A stretch of 64,000 nucleotides of DNA from Marinobacter guineae (GTDB taxonomy: Bacteria > Pseudomonadota > Gammaproteobacteria > Pseudomonadales > Oleiphilaceae). Position 1 is the first letter of the stretch; each line of letters begins with the position of its first letter. The notes beneath the pieces were generated by a model. The model was given only the letters and a program-made list of their open reading frames with translations, was not told where the DNA came from and made no database searches. Location of the stretch: positions 545,848 through 609,847 of the forward strand of contig NZ_KZ319341.1 in assembly GCF_002744735.1 (NCBI RefSeq), read 5' to 3'. Of the stretch, positions 19,623-27,095 are shown one piece after another. Both the position numbers and the translations under genes were made by a program.

Positions 19623-20354
19623 CTACATCGAGGACGGGGAGTGCGAGTCAACGTCGACAATCTCCGTATTAATAGCATCTTCTATTTTGCAGCGCTGGAC
19701 CGCCAGCATCAGAGCGCGCTTAACTTCGGTGCCCCGCCATTTTTTCGAAATGTATAAGGAAACAGGAATGACGCCGACTTCCCAGGAGGAAAGTACTTCC
19801 TGCTCGCGTTCCAGAAAATGCTTCGCCATACCTGATGGCATTACAGCAACATCGATTCGCTGAAGCTTGAGCATATCCACTAACTGCGACCAATCTGATA
19901 CTTCTTCGACTCTAACCGCAGACTCTGGAATAAACTGTTTGCCTACAAAACCCAAAACGATCCCATATCGTAGCCCGGGCGTTTCAGCAAAAGCCCCATC
20001 AAGCTGCAACGATCGCAAGCTTACGATCGAAAATCCAGCGTTGTACAAGGGGCCAGCGAAATCGGCTTTCTCGTCCCTTTGTGATGTTCTAGCTATTGGT
20101 AGCATGATATCGAGCCTGCCCAGATCAAGCTCAACCAGGCCACGCTTCAAAGAGACAGAGCTAGCTTCGATCTCTAACCCGGAGTGGTCGAATACGCAGT
20201 TATAAGGTTTAGATAAATCGCCAGTGAGCTGCCCTTCCTCAACGCCGATCCATCCGACAGTGTCATCAATGACACCAACAGACAGACGTTCTGAAGAGTG
20301 TGCGTAAGTCAAAGACCAAATAAGCAGCGCACAAGTTAAAATGACGAATCTCAC
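19623..20354 (-). CDS. Periplasmic substrate-binding-like protein (SBP_bac_3 type)
   Basis: A 243-aa protein with an N-terminal signal peptide (MRFVILTCALLIWSLTYAHS) and the fold pattern of small extracellular solute-binding proteins: RLSVGVIDD at the start, a LGRLDIMLPIARTSQRDEKADFAGPLY segment, and a second lobe with LKLQRIDVAVMPSGMAKHFL. No permease or ATPase is nearby, so it may be an orphan or sensor-type binding protein rather than part of a transporter. It sits just inside the island edge. The ligand is unknown. Confidence 0.7.
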   Translation of the reverse strand: MRFVILTCALLIWSLTYAHSSERLSVGVIDDTVGWIGVEEGQLTGDLSKPYNCVFDHSGLEIEASSVSLKRGLVELDLGRLDIMLPIARTSQRDEKADFAGPLYNAGFSIVSLRSLQLDGAFAETPGLRYGIVLGFVGKQFIPESAVRVEEVSDWSQLVDMLKLQRIDVAVMPSGMAKHFLEREQEVLSSWEVGVIPVSLYISKKWRGTEVKRALMLAVQRCKIEDAINTEIVDVDSHSPSSM

Positions 20355-20521
20355 CCTAAAGACCTCACAATACCGGCATTAACAAATTTTTCAGACTGAT
20401 TATCCCGGCTTCCAAACAAGAACTGAAAGCATGCCACGCACGCACAAAGTGCAAGATATATCACATCTGCAATCACTAGGAAGAATTACTCAATCGATTA
20501 CAAAGGATATTACGAATGCCT

Positions 20522-20765
20522 CTACAGTGTGTTTATGCGAACAACTGGCGAAAGCCGCACTGCCGATTCTAAGTGATCAGGCGAAAGATGTGCGTATTTC
20601 ATGGTCATGGTGATGTTGCCATGTCCGAGAATACGCTGAAGCGTGAGTATGTCCCCGCCATTCATAATGTAGTGACTGGCAAAGGTGTGCCGGAGGATGT
20701 GCGTCAGCTGTTGTGGCGTCGAGAATCCACACCGTTTATAAGCCGCCCGGAATGCCGACCGGCAG
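20522..20765 (-). pseudogene. Phage integrase (tyrosine recombinase), C-terminal fragment
   Basis: Only the C-terminal catalytic part of a phage integrase is present. It shows the HILRHTFASHYIMNGGD motif (Arg and His), LQRILGHGNITMTMKYAHLSP with the catalytic tyrosine near the end, and a stop at 20522. About 80 residues read as integrase, from near FRAAYKRCGFS. Upstream the same frame runs antisense-like through another gene, so the N-terminal half is missing. Similar integrases occur in P2-like and filamentous phages. The fragment would be inactive. Confidence 0.75.
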
Positions 20766-21135
20766 GGACCGAATAAACGCCCTGGTAGTAGTTCAGGTAG
20801 GCATCGAGGTTGGCGCGGATCTTCAAGGCCCTGGGGTTGTCGATGAATCGGACGACGTCGCCACCAACCGGCGGTTGGTCGATCCGGGAAGACACGAAGC
20901 GCCAGCCGGCGGCACCGTTGGTGTGGTTGCCACCAACCGCCAACCACTGACGGCCTGACTTGCTGACCGCAACGGTTCCCGGTCTGACCATTCGAGCGGG
21001 GCCCAGGCGGTCAGAGGACGCGACAAACTCAGAGCCATTGAAAAAGTAGAAGGTGCAGGAAAGTGTGCGGTCTTTGTCGTGAGCGACACGGACGATGGTC
21101 TGGGCTTTTTGACCGACTCGGTTCAGGGGCTTCAT
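20704..21135 (-). CDS. Unknown phage-remnant protein, probably truncated
   Basis: I do not recognise this 143-aa reading frame. The part before about residue 125 (for example YFFNGSEFVASSDRLGP, NPRALKIRANLDAYLNYYQ) looks like real protein. The last 20 residues (after YSVPAG) cross the junction with the integrase fragment and are probably not native. The ATG at 21135 is 2 bases after the stop of the upstream 71-aa gene, with GGAGG in that gene's end as ribosome site, so they were one operon. Position after a phage-type switch suggests an early phage gene. Confidence 0.45.
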   Translation of the reverse strand: MKPLNRVGQKAQTIVRVAHDKDRTLSCTFYFFNGSEFVASSDRLGPARMVRPGTVAVSKSGRQWLAVGGNHTNGAAGWRFVSSRIDQPPVGGDVVRFIDNPRALKIRANLDAYLNYYQGVYSVPAGRHSGRLINGVDSRRHNS

Positions 21136-21137
21136 GG

Positions 21138-21353
21138 TCATACCTCCTCTTCTTCCATCTGTTCCAGGAGACGGGGAATGTTGACCATGCGGTGACGACC
21201 GATCTTGTGGGTCGGGATGTAGGCGCGTTTGATCCAGCCCTCTACTACGCCCTGGTCTACTCGGACCCAGTCGGCGAACTCGCGCCAGTCCATCAGAACG
21301 GGCCAGTTCAGCTGTTTAATGCGTTCGGCTAGTTGTTCGTCTATCATAGTCAT
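21138..21353 (-). CDS. Small HTH/excisionase-like phage regulator
   Basis: A 71-aa protein with a predicted helix-turn-helix: VLMDWREFADWVRVD followed by GVVEGWIKRAYIPTHKIGRHRMVNI, the pattern of excisionase or MerR-like DNA-binding proteins. It is transcribed away from the repressor-like gene at 21462, with paired operators between them. This is the standard arrangement of a phage genetic switch. The start may be the first ATG (21353) or the second (21347). Confidence 0.6.
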   Translation of the reverse strand: MTMIDEQLAERIKQLNWPVLMDWREFADWVRVDQGVVEGWIKRAYIPTHKIGRHRMVNIPRLLEQMEEEEV

Positions 21354-21391
21354 TGGTCAAAAACGTCCAAAAACGGCTAATTCCAGATTCA

Positions 21392-21440
21392 CTTAAGCCA
21401 TATCAGCTTAGCTTTTCTGTCTTAGCCATATTGGCTTAAG
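21392..21440. promoter_or_regulatory. Paired operators in a divergent phage switch
   Basis: Two related 20-bp dyads in the gap between the divergent HTH genes: CTTAAGCCATATCAGCTTAG at 21392-21411 and CTTAGCCATATTGGCTTAAG at 21421-21440. Each contains TAAGC/GCTTA-type half-sites, and their centres are 29 bp apart, about three helical turns. They are likely bound by one or both flanking proteins. Confidence 0.6.
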
Positions 21441-21461
21441 TCATTTTTATACCTTTTTCTC

Positions 21462-21734
21462 ATGATCAAAGAACGGGTTATAACAATCATCAAACATTCA
21501 GGGATGAAGAACCCGGAGCTGGAAGCGCAAACGGGAATAGGTCGCTATACTTGGCAGAACATAAGGAACAAGCCGGAAAGAGAGTTAAAAACGGAAGAGA
21601 TAGAGGCAGTAGTGAAACTCTATCCTCACTACGCTTTATGGATTGCTTCAGGAGAAATAGCGCCTGAAATCGGCCAGACCAGCCCTGAATATGACGAAGT
21701 CAACTCAAAGTTAGACAGTCGCGCCGAGGGATAG
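21462..21734 (+). CDS. Phage repressor-like HTH protein
   Basis: A 90-aa protein whose first half has the pattern of a lambda-type helix-turn-helix (MIKERVITIIKHSGMKNPELEAQTGI, then RYTWQNIRNK) and whose second half resembles the short C-terminal part of small phage repressors. It is divergent from the 71-aa excisionase-like gene, with two operator dyads between. It most likely represses that operon. Downstream genes up to 22420 lie on the same strand. Confidence 0.6.
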   Translation: MIKERVITIIKHSGMKNPELEAQTGIGRYTWQNIRNKPERELKTEEIEAVVKLYPHYALWIASGEIAPEIGQTSPEYDEVNSKLDSRAEG

Positions 21735-21808
21735 CAGTAACGAATAGAGTCATGGAAAGATGGTTCCGTAAACGCGGCGATAGCAAACTGGATGATTGAG
21801 GCAGAAAG

Positions 21809-22132
21809 ATGGCACATAGACAAAACAGACCGAAGCCTTCTACCGCAAGAAATAGAACCCCGCAAAGGAATACTGCGCGAATGAAAGGCCAAGTGCTTGC
21901 AGCGCTGAAGAATTCGAATTGGGATTACCGGACTGTCGCAGGAATTGCCAAAGAATTAAAAATCCCAAAATACGTCGTTGTTGAGGTAATAAGGGAAAAC
22001 AGAGATAAAGTATTGATTTCGGCGATGAAAAGCCCAAAAGGGGAAGAGCTTTATGCGCTGAAAAACAAAAAAAGCAAGCTTCAAGACTATTGGTCTAGCT
22101 TTAGAAGCATGACAGCACAAAAATATGGATGA
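21809..22132 (+). CDS. Small basic winged-helix-like protein of unknown function
   Basis: A 107-aa protein with a basic, disordered N-terminus (HRQNRPKPSTARNRTPQRN) and a likely winged-helix core (DYRTVAGIAKELKIPKYVVVEVI, then a short wing with LYAL). A GAGG-type ribosome site precedes the ATG at 21809. An internal ATG at 21881 would give the core alone. It is 3 bp from the next gene and AT-rich like the rest of the island. No family is recognised. Confidence 0.5.
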   Translation: MAHRQNRPKPSTARNRTPQRNTARMKGQVLAALKNSNWDYRTVAGIAKELKIPKYVVVEVIRENRDKVLISAMKSPKGEELYALKNKKSKLQDYWSSFRSMTAQKYG

Positions 22133-22135
22133 ATC

Positions 22136-22420
22136 ATGACACCTGGAGAGGTCTTAGCTTTCGGAGTTATTGGTGGTGCGCTTCCTGAATTTTATGCTAT
22201 TTACAGAATAAGACACTATAAAAAGGAAAGCCGACCACTTTGGCTATCATCAGGGTTTTATTGGATAACCACAATATTTATGGTGGCATTGGGGGGAGGG
22301 ACCGCTTTCCTTTATCACCATATTGGCGTAAAAATAAATCCAATGATGGCGATACACTTGGGTCTGGCTACGCCAGTTCTAATACAGACCGCCATCAAAG
22401 AAAAGCCGAAGATAGATTAA
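22136..22420 (+). CDS. Small membrane protein of unknown function
   Basis: A 94-aa protein with three hydrophobic stretches: near 5-22, near 37-60 (LSSGFYWITTIFMVALGGGTAF) and near 69-86. It starts 3 bp after the winged-helix gene, so the two are probably co-translated, and it ends 26 bp from the convergent ATPase gene. I recognise no family. Association with the defence-like module is only by position. Confidence 0.5.
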   Translation: MTPGEVLAFGVIGGALPEFYAIYRIRHYKKESRPLWLSSGFYWITTIFMVALGGGTAFLYHHIGVKINPMMAIHLGLATPVLIQTAIKEKPKID

Positions 22421-22446
22421 TTTAAACTCCATCTATTAAAGGGGCG

Positions 22447-24198
22447 CTAGGCAATATTTATCATATCTAACGTGGACTGAATCAACTGTTCATGATCTTC
22501 ACCACATTCATTTAAAAAAGATCGTTCAGAGTCGCCATCTCCAATCTGAATTATCTTTCCTTTCCCTGAAAAGTATATCTCATTCACCAATTCAATATTA
22601 TTTGTAGTTTTATCATCACCTTTTGAATGCGATAACGATTCTGAAACCGAAAAAATCATTTGCGTATCGCTAGGGGCATGATCATTAAGAAATAAAAAAA
22701 TTGTCTTTCTATTTTCTTCTTCAATATCTTCCTTCATAACTGCGTCAAGAATAAATGGGAACCGATGAATACCCTGCGTCTTTGATATCAACTTATTTAA
22801 AGCAAAATGATATGCAATTACTGTTTTGTGAAGCTCGACACCTTGCCGTGGGAAGGAGTTTATCTTATAAAGTTGCTTGTATCTCGACTCTTCAAAATTT
22901 GCAAGATTCAAGTCTGAAAGACAATCCTTGAAATAACTCCAAAATAGCTGCTCCTTTGCGCTCCTAACACTATCAATATCCTTATCAACACCAAAACCTT
23001 CTATTTCTCGAATGATCTCCTTTAGTTCCACAGCCTTGTCAGATAATGAGTTATTTATATTTCCTATAAGCTTCACATTTGACTTATGATCTAACCAAGT
23101 GTCAAAACTAACATTTGAACTGGAAGACTGATAATTCATAACCACTGAGTACTTGTCTTCTAGAATGTCACTAATTTTGTCTATCTTATTATTTACAGAA
23201 TTTATTTTTGACTGCAAATCAACAATTTCGGCTTTCACCGAGACAATCTCACTCTCCGTATCATTTATATCCTGCTGATGGACATATACGTCCTCAAGAG
23301 AGTTTGGCAATAATTGAGAGCAAACCGGACAAGAATCTATTTCAGGTCGTTGATGTAAAATGTTACGCCTAACCCTATTAAGAACAACCTTCCTATTGGT
23401 AGCCAAACTTTTCTTATTACAAAGATGAACATGATGAGTTTCCTCTTTTACAAGACTTTCTCTAAGCTGAGAGTACTCACTGAGGTACTTAGATGCCTCA
23501 CCTCTAAATTCCTCATCAAGCAACTGAGAAAGCTGTAACTTTTCATCATTATTCTTCATTTTTTCTAGAAATTCTATTTCTCGAACAAGCTCTGATTTAG
23601 TACGCAGAAGCTTATGCAACTCAATCCTGTCGATATCAGAAGTTATTCCCAAATAGTAGTCAAGATAATCAAACTTGAAGTTCTTATAGTAATTCAGACC
23701 ACTAAACGATTCCCTTAAATAAACCCACCCAACAGATTGAGAAACATAATAAGGGAGAAGCATAACTTCCAAAGGAGCTGGCTTCAAATCTTCTTTACTT
23801 TCGAGAGCTAACTTGAACCCAAATATTGAAGACAATTTCTCTTTAAGCTTTATATGCTCGTTGGAATTATCTGAACCAATACCGTCAAACCGAAAGGTAC
23901 TTTTCCCAGGCTCAAGTATAAAATAAGACTGCCCGTCACGTATTAAAGTAATATCACTCACCGCATTGTCATTTTTCTTCTCAAGATCAAGTCGAAATAC
24001 AAGATCCTCGTCTAAAATTTCCTGCAGCTTATCATTGCTGTCATTTATACCAAAGCAATAAATTATTGATTGGATTAATGTACTTTTTCCAGACGTATTC
24101 TTCCCTTTGATGATATTGATTCCATCAGAAAAATCCGTATAGAAACACTTTTTATTTTTTTCAGAAAATACAAACAGACTTTTAAATTTGACCAACAT
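22447..24198 (-). CDS. Rad50/SMC-like ATPase with CPVC hook (LmuB-like)
   Basis: A 583-aa ABC/SMC-type ATPase. The N-terminal half-domain has Walker A GKNTSGKST at about 32-40. Two coiled-coil arms (about 190-290 and 300-400) flank a CPVC motif at 290-293 that could bind zinc with a partner hook. The C-terminal half has PFILDAV near 481-487 in the Walker B position, with aspartate 485 and no following glutamate. It starts by a TAATG overlap with the nuclease gene upstream. SMC-like subunits of this size paired with Cap4-type nucleases define Lamassu-family systems, and ABC-3C systems are an alternative. The gene is strongly AT-rich compared with its chromosome, a sign of transfer. Confidence 0.75.
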   Translation of the reverse strand: MLVKFKSLFVFSEKNKKCFYTDFSDGINIIKGKNTSGKSTLIQSIIYCFGINDSNDKLQEILDEDLVFRLDLEKKNDNAVSDITLIRDGQSYFILEPGKSTFRFDGIGSDNSNEHIKLKEKLSSIFGFKLALESKEDLKPAPLEVMLLPYYVSQSVGWVYLRESFSGLNYYKNFKFDYLDYYLGITSDIDRIELHKLLRTKSELVREIEFLEKMKNNDEKLQLSQLLDEEFRGEASKYLSEYSQLRESLVKEETHHVHLCNKKSLATNRKVVLNRVRRNILHQRPEIDSCPVCSQLLPNSLEDVYVHQQDINDTESEIVSVKAEIVDLQSKINSVNNKIDKISDILEDKYSVVMNYQSSSSNVSFDTWLDHKSNVKLIGNINNSLSDKAVELKEIIREIEGFGVDKDIDSVRSAKEQLFWSYFKDCLSDLNLANFEESRYKQLYKINSFPRQGVELHKTVIAYHFALNKLISKTQGIHRFPFILDAVMKEDIEEENRKTIFLFLNDHAPSDTQMIFSVSESLSHSKGDDKTTNNIELVNEIYFSGKGKIIQIGDGDSERSFLNECGEDHEQLIQSTLDMINIA

Positions 24199-25283
24199 TA
24201 TCTTGCATTCCTAGTTTCTACATAAGCAGCAACTATTGCAAAAGACACCAACGTTTCATTTAGCTGCGTTTGATGCATTCTTGCAAATCTTTCACTAAGC
24301 TTTGTTATACATTCCACGTCTGAAAATGACACTTCGTCAATATCTCTATTATCATCCACGAAACGGAAGATCTTCTGAAATTCAACCTGCTTCAGATCTT
24401 TAAAATAATCAAAACAATCGTTGAGATATTCCGCATACCTACTACTCTTACTAACCGGTATCCGAAGGGCTTTAGATAAATCCTGAGCATTCTCACGCCA
24501 CAACCTAAATGCTTTTGCTTTACTGCAAATTATATCTATAGCTTTAAATATCTCTTTACTATATACCCTCTTACTTACATCAAGAAGTTTGCTTTTATTT
24601 CCTTGATTGTAAACAGTTTCAACTTCCCTGAATAGCTTTAACAAGAGATCTACTGCAGCCGCAGAATCAGTCACTTTATCTTTAAAAAGATCTGAAAGCA
24701 TACCGGCTAGCTGATGTCGTTGGGATCTATCAGTATTTCCAACATCTATATATTTAAAATAAAGATTATCTAGCTGCTGATCGTCGAATGAAAAGTCACC
24801 CAACCTCTTTAATATATTGCTCTGTATATTGCCATGCAAATTGCTATAGCAAACAAAAACGTTGCTTTCTCTTATTATTTCACTGAACTTTTCACCCTTG
24901 CCTTTTTTACCACAACCTAATCTTATGCTCTTATTTGTCAAAAATATCAATTCATGTGAATAGCCGCTAACCTTAGAAATTTGGTCAGCTTCTAAAGCAC
25001 TCCCAACTTTCGTCATTTTCGCTATAATTTCAGCTAAATTTTTCCCAACAGCCCATTCAGACGAAGACTTTTTAGCTTGGTAAGCTTTTATTTTATCAAT
25101 TTCATTTGAGTCGTTAAGTTCGGCAAATATTACATCATCATGGTGCTCTATGCAGATGAAGAATTCGCTACCAACCAATATGTCGTAGTTCTCTAACACA
25201 AGAAATATGGCGCTGTTTCTTTGGAACGAAAATCCAGTTAAAGCTTCAACCCCCGCGTTAGTGTCATTTCTATTGTGAGACAT
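24198..25283 (-). CDS. DUF4297/Cap4-like nuclease (LmuA-like)
   Basis: A 361-aa protein whose N-terminus matches the dsDNA-nuclease domain of CD-NTase-associated Cap4 and LmuA. It shows GFSFQRNSAIFLVLE near 17-31, acidic residues in the IEHHDDV segment, then AYQAKK. This places an aspartate about 20 residues before a QxK, as in the PD-(D/E)xK variant of this family. The C-terminal two-thirds is helical and unrecognised, probably the partner-binding region. The ATG at 25283 follows AGG at 5 bases. A GTG at 25289 would add two residues. It is the first gene of the pair, and its stop overlaps the ATPase start by one base. Confidence 0.7.
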   Translation of the reverse strand: MSHNRNDTNAGVEALTGFSFQRNSAIFLVLENYDILVGSEFFICIEHHDDVIFAELNDSNEIDKIKAYQAKKSSSEWAVGKNLAEIIAKMTKVGSALEADQISKVSGYSHELIFLTNKSIRLGCGKKGKGEKFSEIIRESNVFVCYSNLHGNIQSNILKRLGDFSFDDQQLDNLYFKYIDVGNTDRSQRHQLAGMLSDLFKDKVTDSAAAVDLLLKLFREVETVYNQGNKSKLLDVSKRVYSKEIFKAIDIICSKAKAFRLWRENAQDLSKALRIPVSKSSRYAEYLNDCFDYFKDLKQVEFQKIFRFVDDNRDIDEVSFSDVECITKLSERFARMHQTQLNETLVSFAIVAAYVETRNAR

Positions 25284-25289
25284 AATCAC

Positions 25290-25986
25290 CTATAATTTTT
25301 CTGAATTCGACACAGTCAAGTCAAAAATAGCAAAAATTCTCAAATCAACTCTTGGCTAGAAAAACTGGACCAGTTCGTGTTTAAAAATCAAAAGGTTCCG
25401 CGCGTTTTCCTGAAGATCCAATGGAGAATGAGCATAGCCAAGCCTACCGAAGCTTTCCACTTATTCACTTAACTTCTAGTACTAGCTGGTAATCCCATAC
25501 CTCAAAAAAAGCAGTCTCGAACTCGCCTGCGATGATGAAGTAGTTTAAGCAGTTACCAGCCTAGCGCTCGCGAAGCCAGGATTAATGAGACTAGGATAAA
25601 ATTTTCTTTACAAGCTTCAAGGACAAAGGTTTGGATAACGCTGTAGTCTGTGGAGGTTTTTTCGCCCTCTAGATAGAGTTCAACCTGATGGATTCATTAA
25701 TCAACATGAGAGAGTCCGTTGGTCTCGCCGGGGAGGCTGCCAGGAAATTGGTACCTCCTACACGCTTAGGTTAGCCAGGCAACAGCCTGATCTCGGTTGC
25801 CCCCTTGCCTACCGCCATGTACCTTAGTGCCCGTTAACGACTGGACAGAATACGCAAGTAGCTGTTTTTGAACGCCTATGCACTTTAATGAACGCCTCAC
25901 ACAGGTCTCATAAAACGGTGTTCTTCAATACCCATAGAGTAAGCACGACGCGCCTTATTCCATACGAGTATTTCTCACCAGCACAG
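25290..25986. other. Non-coding, decayed island segment
   Basis: About 700 bases with no reading frame of note on either strand and no clear RNA gene. It contains one copy (25793-25810) of an 18-bp sequence repeated after the antitoxin gene. The promoter of the nuclease gene must lie in its first part, but I cannot pick a convincing -35/-10 pair. It may be the remains of deleted mobile DNA. Confidence 0.5.
25793..25810 (+). repeat. Direct repeat, left copy, flanking higBA
   Basis: TCGGTTGCCCCCTTGCCT, identical to 26641-26658. The bases just before each copy are also similar (GCCTGATC versus GCTTGATG). The pair brackets the toxin-antitoxin genes. Confidence 0.8.
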
Positions 25987-26004
25987 GTTATCATTTATGA
26001 TAAC
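25987..26004. promoter_or_regulatory. Palindromic operator before higBA
   Basis: GTTATCATTTATGATAAC, a perfect 8+8 dyad with a 2-base centre, about 25 bases before the toxin start. Antitoxins of this family repress their own operon by binding such palindromes. Binding by this HigA is an inference. Confidence 0.6.
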
Positions 26005-26027
26005 TATCCAAGGAAATGGGAGATGGA

Positions 26028-26348
26028 ATGGCCTGGGAAATTGAGCTTTACGGAAAGGTAGACGAAGACTTGGCAGCAATGCCACCCAAGATCCAGGCCC
26101 GAATGATTCGCCTGATGGAACTGATGGAGAAGCACGGCGCCAATCTTGGGGAGCCACACACAAAGCCACTGGGTGATGAGCTGTTCGAGATCCGGGCCAA
26201 GGCGAAAGAAGGGATCGGCAGAGGTATCTTCTGCTACATGCAGGGCAAACGAATCGTGGTGCTGCACGTATTTGTAAAAAAAGATCAGAAGACACCGAAG
26301 AAAGACCTGGAGCTCGCGAAAGAGCGGTTAAAGGAGGTCAGGAAATGA
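26028..26348 (+). CDS. HigB/Gp49-like (RelE superfamily) toxin
   Basis: A 106-aa protein of the phage-derived Gp49-like (DUF891) toxin family, ribosome-dependent mRNA nucleases. Family features are LMELMEKHGANLGEPHTKPLGDELFEIRAK and the closing VVLHVFVKKDQKTPKKDLELAKER. The ATG at 26028 has a GGGAGA ribosome site. The stop overlaps the antitoxin start by 4 bp. Toxin-first order fits HigBA. Confidence 0.85.
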   Translation: MAWEIELYGKVDEDLAAMPPKIQARMIRLMELMEKHGANLGEPHTKPLGDELFEIRAKAKEGIGRGIFCYMQGKRIVVLHVFVKKDQKTPKKDLELAKERLKEVRK

Positions 26349-26638
26349 AAAGCTTTAACGACTTTAAGAAGAAGGCACTGGAAAACCCCGAGGTCCGGAA
26401 GGAGTACGACGCCCTCCAGGACGAGTTCAACCTGATTGATCAGTTGGTCACCATGAGGACTTCGGCCGGTCTTACCCAGGAGGAAGTTGCCAATAAGCTG
26501 GGCACCAATAAAAGCAACATCTCCAGGCTTGAGCATGGCAAAGGCAATCCGAGCTGGAGCACGCTTAACAAATATGCTGCTGCCTGTGGATTTAGGGTGA
26601 AGCTGGAGGCCGTAGAAGACAACCGTGCATCGGCTTGA
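26345..26638 (+). CDS. HigA-type XRE antitoxin
   Basis: A 97-aa antitoxin with a Cro/cI-type helix-turn-helix (LTQEEVANKLGTNKSNISRLEHGKGNP at about 43-69) preceded by a helical N-terminal arm. It neutralises the upstream toxin and probably represses the operon through the palindrome at 25987. A 4-bp overlap links it to the toxin gene. The direct repeat begins right after its stop. Confidence 0.87.
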   Translation: MKSFNDFKKKALENPEVRKEYDALQDEFNLIDQLVTMRTSAGLTQEEVANKLGTNKSNISRLEHGKGNPSWSTLNKYAAACGFRVKLEAVEDNRASA

Positions 26639-26964
26639 TGTCGGTTGCCCCCTTGCCTCCCGATATAGACACTCTTCGCGGCTTCAACTCTTACACAACC
26701 TTTGACAATTCCAGAACGATTATTCAGATAAGATGGGAACTTCCCGCAGAATGCGTTTCAAGGCTGTATCGCATCATGAACTCCCGTCACACATTCAGTG
26801 TTTTTCTGGCAGCGGTCTTCGTGCCTGCTGCGCTTGCATTTGCTGCCGCAAGCCTGAAAGCTGCCGCTCTGTCGATATTGGTTTTTTGGGCCTGCCTCGG
26901 GATCTTTTTCTATCCATCGATAAACGATTACCTTAAAGACCGGAACAGACGAGGGCGAGACTGA
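26638..26964 (+). CDS. Small membrane protein, uncertain
   Basis: A 108-aa frame whose ATG overlaps the antitoxin stop (TGATG). The N-terminal part is encoded within the repeated sequence, and the C-terminal half has two hydrophobic helices (near 53-72 and 76-93), ending in a basic tail. No family is recognised. It could be a real gene whose start was rebuilt by the recombination that placed the toxin-antitoxin pair, or an internal start (MNSRHTFSVF, 26776) could be used. A terminator follows. Confidence 0.4.
   Translation: MSVAPLPPDIDTLRGFNSYTTFDNSRTIIQIRWELPAECVSRLYRIMNSRHTFSVFLAAVFVPAALAFAAASLKAAALSILVFWACLGIFFYPSINDYLKDRNRRGRD
26641..26658 (+). repeat. Direct repeat, right copy, flanking higBA
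   Basis: Identical to 25793-25810. It starts 2 bases after the antitoxin stop codon. Confidence 0.8.
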
Positions 26965-26994
26965 TATCGGCTATCCTTTAACTGTTCCAACCAG

Positions 26995-27024
26995 AAAGCC
27001 CTCCTCGAAAACGTCGGGCTTTTT
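26995..27024 (+). terminator. Rho-independent terminator at island right edge
   Basis: Stem AAAGCCC / GGGCTTT with a 14-base loop, and T residues running on from the stem. It ends transcription from the toxin-antitoxin side before the PACE gene. Confidence 0.65.
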
Positions 27025-27095
27025 CCGTTTTTGGGGACGACCCCACCCTTTGCGGGAACTGAACGCGGGACGACCCGCTTGTGTACTTCCCTGCT

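Noticed and set aside
20431-20613. 60-aa plus-strand frame over the integrase fragment
   Set aside because: Antisense to the recognisable integrase C-terminus and without a ribosome site.
20823-21089. Minus-strand frame of 88 aa inside the 143-aa phage-remnant gene
   Set aside because: Low-complexity composition typical of a shadow frame.
25700-26660. Integron cassette (attC sites) around higBA
   Set aside because: The flanking repeat lacks the inverted R'/R'' boxes of attC, and no integron integrase is present.
27050-27080. Riboswitch before the PACE-metY genes
   Set aside because: Only short GC hairpins are seen; no conserved SAM-riboswitch core.
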